DNA of 6,360 nt from an uncultured Anaerolineae bacterium (GCA_937942115.1 CALDFY010000364.1:1-6360), one strand, 5' to 3'. Positions 1-6,160 are shown, numbered from the stretch's first letter. Made by a program: numbers and translations. The notes: a model not told the origin generated them from the letters alone.

Positions 1-28
1 TTCGGCCGCCGCAAAACCCTTCCCCTTC

Positions 29-79
29 CCCCCTTCCCCAAGCGCGGCGATGGGGGAGGGGGATAAAGGGGGGTGGGGG
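29..79. repeat. C-rich/G-rich inverted repeat with strong G-quadruplex motif
   Basis: A C-rich left arm (29-40) pairs with a G-rich right arm (51-62) around a 10-base loop, with one G-T mismatch in 12 positions. The G-rich side continues to 79, giving four uninterrupted G runs of 5, 5, 6 and 5 at 52-56, 58-62, 68-73 and 75-79, with loops of 1, 5 and 1 bases on the plus strand. This meets any usual quadruplex rule. It lies beyond the 3' end of polA, so a polA read-through transcript would carry the C-rich complement. The function is unknown; it could be a dispersed repeat, a transcription-pausing element or neither. Confidence 0.7.
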
Positions 80-85
80 CAAATG

Positions 86-125
86 TTCGCACCATCGGGC
101 GAAAAGCCCCTGGCTCCGATGCGAA
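86..125. repeat. Imperfect inverted repeat
   Basis: CATCGG at 93-98 is the reverse complement of CCGATG at 116-121. The outer bases TTCGC (86-90) also pair with GCGAA (121-125) if three bases bulge out of the left arm. A smaller GGGC/GCCC pair (97-100 and 106-109) lies inside. No T run follows on either strand, so a classical intrinsic terminator is not supported. Its right arm overlaps the next hairpin (123-143), so the two would compete. Confidence 0.5.
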
Positions 126-143
126 GCCCCCGAAGGGGGCTTC
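123..143. repeat. Perfect 9-bp hairpin, 3-base loop
   Basis: GAAGCCCCC (123-131) and GGGGGCTTC (135-143) are exact reverse complements around the loop GAA. The stem is very stable, but no T run follows on either strand. It is one of the row of hairpins downstream of polA and may help stop or stabilise the polA transcript; that role is inference. Confidence 0.65.
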
Positions 144-148
144 CGGAT

Positions 149-162
149 AGCCCGTCAGGGCT
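149..162. repeat. Short 5-bp hairpin
   Basis: AGCCC (149-153) pairs with GGGCT (158-162) around GTCA, followed on the plus strand by TTTGTC. The stem is short and the T run weak, so this is at most a marginal terminator for a gene coming from the left. It is listed mainly as part of the hairpin row. Confidence 0.35.
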
Positions 163-173
163 TTGTCATCTGA

Positions 174-195
174 GCCCGCCGCTTTAGCGGCGGGC
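174..195. repeat. Perfect 9-bp hairpin, TTTA loop
   Basis: GCCCGCCGC (174-182) and GCGGCGGGC (187-195) are exact reverse complements around TTTA. It is a very stable GC stem without a T run on either side. It resembles dispersed intergenic palindromes of GC-rich bacteria; only a copy count across the genome could confirm that. Confidence 0.6.
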
Positions 196-233
196 GGAAG
201 TGGGCATCCCAGCCATCAGGATAGGTAGTTACC

Positions 234-260
234 GTAGGCGCAAGATAAATCTTGCGCTAC
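234..260. repeat. Hairpin overlapping the polA stop codon
   Basis: GCGCAAGAT (238-246) and ATCTTGCGC (249-257) are exact reverse complements around AA, and the stem extends through GTA (234-236) and TAC (258-260) with one bulged G. The right arm covers the polA stop codon (minus-strand TAG, 257-259), so the structure begins inside the coding sequence. No T run follows on the minus strand. It may protect the 3' end of the polA message or act as a weak terminator; alternatively it is a dispersed palindromic element that inserted at the gene end. Confidence 0.6.
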
Positions 261-3034
261 TGCATTTCCCCCCAGTTTGTCCCCACGCTGAGGTCTACTT
301 TCAGGGGGACGCGCAGGGGATAGGCGGATTCCATCATCTCCCGCACCAGCGTGGTTACGGTGGAGAGTTCCTCCTGCGGGACCTCCAGGACCAGTTCGTC
401 ATGGACCTGAAGGATCATCCGGGCGGAGAGGCCCCGTTCGTGGAGCGCGCGGTGAAGGTTGAGCATAGCCCGTTTGATGATGTCGGCGGCGGAGCCCTGG
501 ATGGGCGCGTTGACAGCCTCCCGCTCCGCCCGGCGCCGGGCCTGTTCCTGGGCCGGGGAGGCGCTCTGGAGGACCGGGAAATACCGCCGTCGGCCCAGAA
601 GGGTCTCCACGTACCCCTGGTTCTTGGCCTGGGCCAGAGTTCGCTCCAGGTACTCCCGCACCTTCGGGAAGCGCCCGAAGTAGTGGGCGACGAAGTTCTC
701 GGCCTCCATCTGGGGGATGCCCGCGTCCCGCGCCAGCCGCCCGACGCTCATGCCGTAAATCAGGCCAAAGTTGACCTGCTTGGCAAAGCGGCGCTGTTCG
801 GGGGTGACCTGGTCTATGGGAATGTCAAAAATCGCCGCCGCGGTGGAGGCGTGAATATCTTCCCCTCGCCGGAAGGCGGCGACGAGGCCCGGGTCGCCGG
901 AGATGTGGGCGAGAACCCGCAGTTCAATCTGGGAGTAGTCGGCGCCCAGGAGCACCCAGCCCGGCCGGGCGACGAAGGCCCGCCGGACCTGCCGCCCCAG
1001 CGGGGAACGGATAGGGATGTTCTGGAGGTTCGGGTCGCTGGAGGAAATCCGTCCGGTGACCGTCCCGGTCTGATGGTACGACGTGTGCAGGCGCCCGGTG
1101 ACCGGGTTCACCAGCGCGGGCAGCGCGTCCACGTAGGTGGACTTCAGTTTCGCCAGTTCCCGGTGCTCCAGGATGAGGTCCACGATGGGGTGCGCGCCCC
1201 GCAGGGAGTCCAGCACCTCCGCCGTCAGCGAGTAGCGGCCGGTGGAGGTCTTGGGGACGCCTTTGGTCGGGAGTTTCAGGACGCCGAAAAGGACCTCCGC
1301 CAGTTGGGGGCCGGAGTTGATGTTGAAGGGCATCCCCACCATCCCCTGAATCCGCTCCTCCAGTTCGGCCATCCGCGCGCCCAGTTCGGCGGACATCCGC
1401 GCCAGAAAGGCGGTGTCCAGCGCGACGCCCGTCATCTCCATCTCCATCAGGACCTCCACCAGCGGGAGTTCCATCTCCACAAAGAGGTCCCAGTGGCCCT
1501 TCTGGCGCAGTTCCGGCGCCAGGACCCGGACCAGCCGGTGGGTCATATCCACGTCGGCGGCGGCGTAGGCGGCGACGTCCTCTATCTCCACCTCGGCCAT
1601 CGTGACCTGCTTGCGCCCGGAGCCGATGAGGTCCTGGATGTTGGTCATCTCCACGCCCAGCCGGATGAAGGCCAGGCTCTTCAGGCCCAGGTTGTGGCTG
1701 GCGGGGTCGCAGAGCCATTCGGCGATCATCGTGTCAAAGGCCAGGCCGCGCACCCGAATCCCGTGGCGGGCCAGGACGGTCATGTCGTATTTGGCGTGGT
1801 GGGCCTGCTTGGGGAGACGGGGGTCCTCCAGCAGGGGCCGGACGGCTTCCAGGACCCGCTCCCGGGGGAGTTGACGGCCCCGGCGATGGCCGACGGGGAT
1901 ATACCAGCCCTCTCCCTCCCGGTCGGTGAAGGCCAGGCCCACCAGGTCAGCGCGCATCGGGTCTTCGGAGGTGGTCTCGGTGTCAAAGGTGACGGCGGGG
2001 GCACGGGCCAGTTGTGCCACCAGCGCGGCCAGTTCCTCTGGCTCCCGGACAATGTGGGGGACGGTCGGGACAGCGCGGCGGGCGGGCTTCTCCGGCCCGG
2101 GCATCTCAAAGAGGGAGAGTTGGGTGGGACGGGAGGGAGGCTCGCCACTCCGCTCCGCTTCGTGGCTTACTACGAACGGGAGGCGGTCCAGAAGGGAGCG
2201 GAATTCCAGTTGCCGGAAGAGTTCGGTCACCCGGGCCCGGTCGTAGTTGCGGACGGTGCACTCCTCCAGGTTCAACCGGACCGGCAGGTCGGTGCGGATG
2301 GTCGCCAGTTGCTGGCTCATAAAGGCCGCGTCCCGGTTTTTCTCCAGCGCCTCCCGGTAGCGGGGCGGCGTCACCTCATCCAGGTGGCGGTAGATTTCCT
2401 CCAGGGAGCCGTACTTGCGGAGGAGGTCGGTAGCGGTCTTCTCGCCGACGCCGTTCACGCCGGGGATGTTATCCGATTTGTCGCCGACCAGGGCCTTGTA
2501 GTCCCGGAGTTGGGCCGGGGAGAGGCCGCCGTAGCGGGCGCGGACGGCCTCTTCGTCGTAGACGGTGCCGTCGGAGAGGCGGCGGCCGGCCAGGAAGACC
2601 TTTACGCCCGGCGCAGCCAGTTGGAGGAGGTCCTTGTCGCCGGTGACGATGACCGTTTCCAGGCCCTGCTCCGCCGCCTGCCGGGCCAGGGCGCCCATCA
2701 GGTCATCTGCCTCCACGCCGGGGACCTCAAAAATGGGGATGCCGAAGGCCTGGACAATCTGACGGATGCGGTCCATCTGGACGCGCATCTCGTCGGGCAT
2801 GCGGTCCCGGTGGGCCTTGTAGTCGGGGTAAATCTCGTCGCGGCCGGAGTGCCCCGCGTCAAAGCAGACGGCGATGTAATCGGGCCTCAGTTCCTGGAGG
2901 ATGTGGAGAAGGGTGGAGGTGAAGCCGTAGGTGGCATTGGTCGGTTCGCCGTCGCGGGTGGCGAAGCCCTCCAGCGGCAGGGCGTGGAAGGCCCGGTAGG
3001 CCAGGGCGTGACCGTCTATGAGGACCAGGCGCAT
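257..3034 (-). CDS. polA: DNA polymerase I
   Basis: DNA polymerase I acts in the cytoplasm in Okazaki fragment processing and excision repair. The 925-residue product has all three domains. The 5' nuclease domain is at about 1-290, with LVLIDGHALAYRAF at the start, VEADD near 107-111, TGDKD near 131-135 and VGDKSDNIPG near 183-192. The 3'-5' exonuclease domain is at about 330-510, with D351 and E353, D417, and Y490/D494, so proofreading looks intact. The polymerase domain fills about 540-925: motif A with D699, O-helix residues R748, K752, F756 and Y760, and motif C with H878, D879 and E880. F756 in the O-helix predicts normal discrimination against dideoxynucleotides. The start is secure because family members begin just here, yet no Shine-Dalgarno sequence precedes it; tandem heptamers lie there instead. 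It is last in the likely secG operon, 39 bp after the receiver/Roadblock gene. Confidence 0.98.
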   Translation of the reverse strand: MRLVLIDGHALAYRAFHALPLEGFATRDGEPTNATYGFTSTLLHILQELRPDYIAVCFDAGHSGRDEIYPDYKAHRDRMPDEMRVQMDRIRQIVQAFGIPIFEVPGVEADDLMGALARQAAEQGLETVIVTGDKDLLQLAAPGVKVFLAGRRLSDGTVYDEEAVRARYGGLSPAQLRDYKALVGDKSDNIPGVNGVGEKTATDLLRKYGSLEEIYRHLDEVTPPRYREALEKNRDAAFMSQQLATIRTDLPVRLNLEECTVRNYDRARVTELFRQLEFRSLLDRLPFVVSHEAERSGEPPSRPTQLSLFEMPGPEKPARRAVPTVPHIVREPEELAALVAQLARAPAVTFDTETTSEDPMRADLVGLAFTDREGEGWYIPVGHRRGRQLPRERVLEAVRPLLEDPRLPKQAHHAKYDMTVLARHGIRVRGLAFDTMIAEWLCDPASHNLGLKSLAFIRLGVEMTNIQDLIGSGRKQVTMAEVEIEDVAAYAAADVDMTHRLVRVLAPELRQKGHWDLFVEMELPLVEVLMEMEMTGVALDTAFLARMSAELGARMAELEERIQGMVGMPFNINSGPQLAEVLFGVLKLPTKGVPKTSTGRYSLTAEVLDSLRGAHPIVDLILEHRELAKLKSTYVDALPALVNPVTGRLHTSYHQTGTVTGRISSSDPNLQNIPIRSPLGRQVRRAFVARPGWVLLGADYSQIELRVLAHISGDPGLVAAFRRGEDIHASTAAAIFDIPIDQVTPEQRRFAKQVNFGLIYGMSVGRLARDAGIPQMEAENFVAHYFGRFPKVREYLERTLAQAKNQGYVETLLGRRRYFPVLQSASPAQEQARRRAEREAVNAPIQGSAADIIKRAMLNLHRALHERGLSARMILQVHDELVLEVPQEELSTVTTLVREMMESAYPLRVPLKVDLSVGTNWGEMQ

Positions 3035-3076
3035 GACGCAAGTCGCAGGTCGCAGGGCGCAAGTCGCAGGGCGCTA
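3035..3076. repeat. Six tandem heptamers between two genes
   Basis: Six 7-base units in perfect phase fill the gap between the polA start codon and the upstream gene: GACGCAA, GTCGCAG, GTCGCAG, GGCGCAA, GTCGCAG, GGCGCTA (plus strand). The last unit contains the stop codon of the receiver/Roadblock gene (3074-3076). On the coding (minus) strand the core unit is CTGCGAC. No AGGAGG-like site remains ahead of polA. Heptanucleotide short tandem repeats are known in some cyanobacteria; similar runs in Anaerolineae-like genomes are my recollection and unverified here. Confidence 0.85.
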
Positions 3077-3844
3077 CAACATCCGGCGAATCTCCTCCGC
3101 CGTCTCTTTGGCCCGGTGGCGGATCATCCCCAGGGGGACTTTGCCCGCCACCACCACGGAGAGGATGAGGCCTTCGGTGATGGCCAGGGAGTAAAGCAGA
3201 TATTCGGCGCCCTCAATGCTCTGCTCAAAGCGGAGTTGTTCTTTGCCCAGAATCTGGGCGACGCGCGTGGACGCCCGCCAGGCATCGGCGACCAGGGAGG
3301 TCAGGGCGGAGACGCCGTTTTCGCTCATCCGACCCGTATGGGCGACCAGTTCGCCGCCCCGGATCAGGAGGACGGCCTCCGCGCCCACTTCCTGCGCCAG
3401 CCGGGACATCAGAGGCAGAACGTCCGGAGGGGCCTCCCCTGCGGGCGCGCGGGCAGGGGCTTCCTCTCCCCGTGTCGGGGCCGTCAGCGGTCGGGCCAGG
3501 GCCTGCCGGATACGGTCGGGCAGTTCGGGGAGAAAAAAGGGCTTGGGGAGCGTGCCCTGGATGGAGACATCCGCCAGTTCCGCCGGAATCTCTTCCCCCT
3601 CCAGTGGGATGACCATCAGCCGGAGGTCCGGGTGCTCCTGGCGGATGGCGCGTACCAGTTGGGCGGCGGGAAGGTCGGGCAGGCCCATATCCACAATGGC
3701 CATCGCGTAGTCGGCGGCGGCGGTGGCCTGCAGGGCCTCACGCCCGCTGGCAGCCACGTCCGCGCGCATGTCCATTCCCTCCAGTTCCTGCCGGAGGAGC
3801 GTCGCGAACGCCTCATTCGCATCTACGACCAGAATTCGCTTCAT
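3074..3844 (-). CDS. Response regulator receiver domain fused to Roadblock/LC7 domain
   Basis: The 256-residue soluble protein has two parts. Residues 1-117 form a receiver domain: MKRILVVDANEA at the start, the likely phospho-acceptor D52 in AIVDMGLPD, and the conserved lysine K101 in LPKPF. Two usual active-site residues are altered: the second acidic residue after strand 1 is A9, and the Thr/Ser switch position is I79. Phosphorylation may therefore be weak or absent. An Ala/Pro-rich linker (about 118-141) leads to a Roadblock/LC7 (MglB-like) domain at about 142-256, with LVAHTGRMSENGVSALTSLVADAW in its middle. Such domains often bind and regulate small Ras-like GTPases of the MglA type, but none is encoded here. 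The start fits the receiver fold, although heptamer repeats rather than a ribosome binding site precede it. It lies between the solute-binding protein gene and polA. Its partner and input are unknown. Confidence 0.85.
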   Translation of the reverse strand: MKRILVVDANEAFATLLRQELEGMDMRADVAASGREALQATAAADYAMAIVDMGLPDLPAAQLVRAIRQEHPDLRLMVIPLEGEEIPAELADVSIQGTLPKPFFLPELPDRIRQALARPLTAPTRGEEAPARAPAGEAPPDVLPLMSRLAQEVGAEAVLLIRGGELVAHTGRMSENGVSALTSLVADAWRASTRVAQILGKEQLRFEQSIEGAEYLLYSLAITEGLILSVVVAGKVPLGMIRHRAKETAEEIRRML

Positions 3845-3845
3845 C

Positions 3846-3915
3846 GGACGACGGACGATGGACGATGGACGATATGCGATACGCGATCAGCGATATGCGA
3901 TCAGCGAGCCGCGAC
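3846..3915. repeat. Ten tandem heptamers running into the upstream gene end
   Basis: Ten 7-base units in phase: GGACGAC, GGACGAT three times, then ATGCGAT, ACGCGAT, CAGCGAT, ATGCGAT, CAGCGAG and CCGCGAC (plus strand). All share CGA at positions 4-6. The run begins one base before the receiver/Roadblock start codon and continues into the solute-binding protein gene, where it encodes the last residues Val-Ala-Ala-Arg and the stop. Thus the whole spacer plus the last few codons are repeat-derived. It differs in sequence from the run at 3035-3076 but has the same unit length and occupies the same kind of place. Confidence 0.85.
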
Positions 3916-5577
3916 CTCTGCCTGACTGACGATCACCCGTCGGGTCGCGATATACCAGGAGGAAATGGTTGCCAGACGGTCGGAGGGCGTCATCAGCGGG
4001 CCCATCTGAACGCCCTGGACCTTTCGGTCCACGCCGTAGGTATAGACGGGCTGGTAGAGCAGGACGGCGGGGACCTCGTCGGCAAAGAGTTCCTGGAATT
4101 CCCGGTAGAGGGCGGCCTGACGGGTCGGGTCCACCGTAATGCGGGCCGTCTCTATGACCTCGCTGATGCGCCGGTGGTCCAGCCCGGCATAGTTCTGCCC
4201 GGCAGTGATTTGTGTCTGGTGCCAGAGGGGGTACGGGTCGGGGTTGCCGGGGAGGGCCAGTTCCACCAGCGCGGCCTGGTAGTCCCGCCGTTCCAGTCGG
4301 TCCCGCAACTCCAGAGGAGGGACGGCGATGACGCTGGCGTAGACCCCGACCGCCCGCCACTGGCGGGCCACCTCCTGGGCAACGGCTACCTGCACGGGGT
4401 CGGTGGAGGAGAGGAGGGTGAAGGAAAAACCCGCCTCTCCCTTTATCCGCACCTGGCCGCCGGGGGGGATTCTCCAGCCGGCCCCGTCCAGCAACGCGGC
4501 GGCCTTCTGCGGGTCGTACTCGTAGTGGCGGATGCCCTCGTAGTAGGCCCAGGTCCCGGCCAGAATGGGGCTGTGGGCCACGACCGCCTGCCCCTCCAGT
4601 ACATCTTCCACCAGTTTCTGTCGGTCCAGGCCGTAGAGAAGCGCCTGTCGGACCTCCTTTTCCTGGAAGAAGGGCAACTCGTCCTTCTTCGCCAGGTTCA
4701 GGAAGATGAGCACCTGGTCGGCCAGGGGGGCGGAGTAGAGATTCAGGTCCGCCTCCTGCCGGGCCTGGGGCAGTTCCGAGAGAAGAACCCGACCGACTCC
4801 TTCCACCTCCCCCGCCTGGACGGCGCGGAATGCGCTCTGGTAGGACGGGTAGAATCGGAAGCGGATGCCCTCCAGGTATGGCTTGGGACCGTAATATTCC
4901 GGGTTCGGCCGCAGGAGGACGGAAGTGATTTCCCCTTCCTGAGTCTCCACTTCCGCGACCTGGAACGGGCCGCTGCCTACAGGCTGAAGGTTAAAGTCCA
5001 GGGTTGGCAAGTCGGCGGCCCGGACGCCCTCCAAAAGATGGGCCGGAAGCAACCCGATGGTCGTGTAGTCCAGGAACGGCGCGAACGGTTCGGAGAGGAC
5101 GAAGCGGACCGTCCGGTCGTCGTCCTTGAAAACCTGGACGGTACGCCAGAGCGCGCCCAGGTCGGAGGGGCCGGGGAAGTCCGGGTCCTGCATCAGCCCG
5201 ATGGTGAAGAGGACGTCGTCAGCGGTCAGGGGGGCGCCGTCCGGCCAGCGGAGGCCGCTGCGCAGGTGGAAGATGTACGTCAGACCGTCCAGCGTCGTCT
5301 CCCATCTCAGGGCCAGGTCGGGCTCCACCTCCCCCCGGGCGTTCATTCGGGTGAGGCCGCTATAGACCAGTGCGCAGAGGTCGCGGTCTACATCATTATA
5401 GGCGGCCAGGAGCGGGTTGATGGCGTGGGGGAATCCGGCCACCCCCTCCACATACGTCCCCCCTGGCGCTGGGACGGTGATGGTGGTATACGTGAACGCC
5501 AGGTAGACCAGCGTGATGGCCAGAAGGGTGGCCCCGGCGCCGACAAACAGGGCCGGCCAGCGGACGGTTCGGGCCAT
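3901..5577 (-). CDS. ABC transporter substrate-binding protein, family 5 (peptide/nickel type)
   Basis: The 558-residue protein matches the family 5 extracytoplasmic solute-binding proteins, which capture peptides or similar solutes for an ABC importer. The family signature is clear near 92-122: W-x-T-x-DGLTYIFHLR, then WPDGAPLTADDV. Further typical stretches are VGSGPFQV, RQALLYGLDRQKLVEDVLEGQAV and the AAALLDGAGW repeat-type helix. Residues of about 8-30 form one hydrophobic segment. No lipobox cysteine follows it, so it is probably an uncleaved anchor or a non-lipoprotein signal, unlike the lipoproteins common in the family. The start is 6 bp after the secG stop with no clear ribosome binding site, suggesting translation coupled to secG. 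No permease or ATPase gene is present in the window, so its transporter is either elsewhere or absent. Its last codons arise from a heptamer repeat. The substrate cannot be read from the sequence. Confidence 0.93.
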   Translation of the reverse strand: MARTVRWPALFVGAGATLLAITLVYLAFTYTTITVPAPGGTYVEGVAGFPHAINPLLAAYNDVDRDLCALVYSGLTRMNARGEVEPDLALRWETTLDGLTYIFHLRSGLRWPDGAPLTADDVLFTIGLMQDPDFPGPSDLGALWRTVQVFKDDDRTVRFVLSEPFAPFLDYTTIGLLPAHLLEGVRAADLPTLDFNLQPVGSGPFQVAEVETQEGEITSVLLRPNPEYYGPKPYLEGIRFRFYPSYQSAFRAVQAGEVEGVGRVLLSELPQARQEADLNLYSAPLADQVLIFLNLAKKDELPFFQEKEVRQALLYGLDRQKLVEDVLEGQAVVAHSPILAGTWAYYEGIRHYEYDPQKAAALLDGAGWRIPPGGQVRIKGEAGFSFTLLSSTDPVQVAVAQEVARQWRAVGVYASVIAVPPLELRDRLERRDYQAALVELALPGNPDPYPLWHQTQITAGQNYAGLDHRRISEVIETARITVDPTRQAALYREFQELFADEVPAVLLYQPVYTYGVDRKVQGVQMGPLMTPSDRLATISSWYIATRRVIVSQAEVAAR

Positions 5578-5583
5578 AGGTGC

Positions 5584-5814
5584 TTACGCCGGACCGATGA
5601 CGACGGCGTTGAGGATGGCGATCAGGAAGAAGAGGACGGCCAGGATGATGGTGACGATAAAGAGCGTCTTCTCCACGCCTCGCCGGGTCCGGTAGATGGA
5701 CGTTTCGCCGCTACCGAAAATGGCGCCCAGCCCGCTGCTGCGGACTTCCAGCAGGATGACGGCGGTGAGCGCGATGCCCAGGATAATCTGGACGATGTAC
5801 AGGTATGTGCTCAT
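5584..5814 (-). CDS. secG: Preprotein translocase subunit SecG
   Basis: The 76-residue product is a SecG, the small inner-membrane subunit that assists SecYE in protein export. It has the family shape: two hydrophobic helices at about 4-24 and 50-73, joined by a polar loop containing the conserved SSGLGAIFG stretch (26-34) and the basic RTRRGVEKTLF stretch. The length is normal for the family. The start is set by GGAGGAG nine bases upstream. It is the first gene of the minus-strand block, 6 bp ahead of the solute-binding protein gene, with a promoter about 150 bp upstream. It is the only gene of the block with a strong ribosome binding site. Confidence 0.95.
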   Translation of the reverse strand: MSTYLYIVQIILGIALTAVILLEVRSSGLGAIFGSGETSIYRTRRGVEKTLFIVTIILAVLFFLIAILNAVVIGPA

Positions 5815-5823
5815 TCCGGAAAT

Positions 5824-5830
5824 CTCCTCC
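5824..5830 (-). promoter_or_regulatory. Ribosome binding site of secG
   Basis: The minus strand reads GGAGGAG, nine bases before the secG ATG (5812-5814). It is flanked by a small TCGG/CCGA inverted repeat at 5833-5843. It is the only strong Shine-Dalgarno site of the four minus-strand genes. Confidence 0.85.
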
Positions 5831-5884
5831 GTTCGGATTCCGATGCCTTTCTATCTGGGCCGCAGGCCGGATGGGTGATTGGAA

Positions 5885-5929
5885 TGGGGTTCTGTGGCGG
5901 CGGCTGGAGGCCGCCGCCACAGAACCCCA
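5885..5929. repeat. Perfect 20-bp hairpin in the secG leader
   Basis: The arms 5885-5904 and 5910-5929 are exact reverse complements over 20 bases, around the 5-base loop TGGAG. The inner nine pairs are pure GGC/GCC triplets; the outer part is TGGGGTTCTGT with its complement. It lies between the predicted minus-strand transcription start (about 5952) and the secG ribosome binding site, so the leader RNA would carry it. No T run follows on the minus strand (the next bases there are TTCCAATC), which argues against a classical terminator or attenuator. It could be an mRNA-stabilising stem, or a dispersed palindrome that landed in the leader. Confidence 0.85.
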
Positions 5930-5958
5930 CTGCCGGCCTGCCCGGCCCGGTTTGTGGT

Positions 5959-5986
5959 ATTATAACACGCCCTGGGTTAGAGGCAA
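5959..5986 (-). promoter_or_regulatory. Sigma70-type promoter for the secG–polA block
   Basis: On the minus strand, TTGCCT (5981-5986, four of six consensus bases) and a perfect TATAAT (5959-5964) are separated by 16 bases. The predicted start is near 5952, giving a leader of about 140 bases before secG. It is the best promoter seen upstream of the minus-strand genes and faces the right way. Confidence 0.75.
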
Positions 5987-6092
5987 GCGAGCCCTACCCT
6001 CTCCCCCGCCGCCCATCAGCGTTCACTTGAGGCTGGATTGGGCTCTTCACTTCCCGCCGCCTCGGGCGCCGATGGGAAATCGGCCTCCCCTG

Positions 6093-6115
6093 GGGGCAAC
6101 CGCGAGGGTTGCCCC
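6093..6115. repeat. Perfect 9-bp hairpin in the nested block
   Basis: GGGGCAACC (6093-6101) and GGTTGCCCC (6107-6115) are exact reverse complements around GCGAG, followed by TACG. This looks like the short REP-like palindromes scattered through many GC-rich genomes; that comparison is recollection, not a search. Confidence 0.65.
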
Positions 6116-6128
6116 TACGCTTCGCGCC

Positions 6129-6152
6129 GGGCGTCAACCTGCGTTGACGCCC
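6129..6152. repeat. Perfect 10-bp hairpin in the nested block
   Basis: GGGCGTCAAC (6129-6138) and GTTGACGCCC (6143-6152) are exact reverse complements around CTGC, followed by TTCTCGGG. It is the longest stem of the block. The T content after it is too small for a confident terminator. Confidence 0.65.
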
Positions 6153-6160
6153 TTCTCGGG

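Noticed and set aside
123..195. Hairpins after polA considered as classical intrinsic terminators
   Set aside because: The stems are strong, but none is followed by a T run on the minus strand, so I list them as repeats rather than terminators.
924..1718. A 264-codon minus-strand frame within polA
   Set aside because: It is an out-of-frame reading of the polA exonuclease and polymerase region, with low-complexity Gly/Arg/Pro content.
2859..3062. A 67-codon minus-strand frame beginning in the heptamer run and overlapping the polA start
   Set aside because: Its first residues are translated heptamers and the rest is polA out of frame.
3846..3915. The heptamer runs considered as a CRISPR array
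   Set aside because: The units are 7 bases, contiguous and without spacers, which excludes a CRISPR array.
200..3925. A 1241-codon open frame on the plus strand, opposite polA and the receiver/Roadblock gene
   Set aside because: It is antisense to two genes of certain family assignment. Its translation is Gly/Gln/His-rich, without recognisable domains, and it runs straight through the heptamer spacers. Long antisense frames are expected in GC-rich DNA.
5885..5929. The secG leader hairpin considered as a riboswitch or attenuator
   Set aside because: It is a single simple stem with no recognisable ligand-binding core, no alternative pairing seen and no T run.
3865..6030. A 721-codon open frame on the plus strand opposite the solute-binding protein and secG genes
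   Set aside because: It is antisense to two recognised genes, begins within heptamer repeats, continues across the secG promoter and the leader hairpin, and shows no protein family features.
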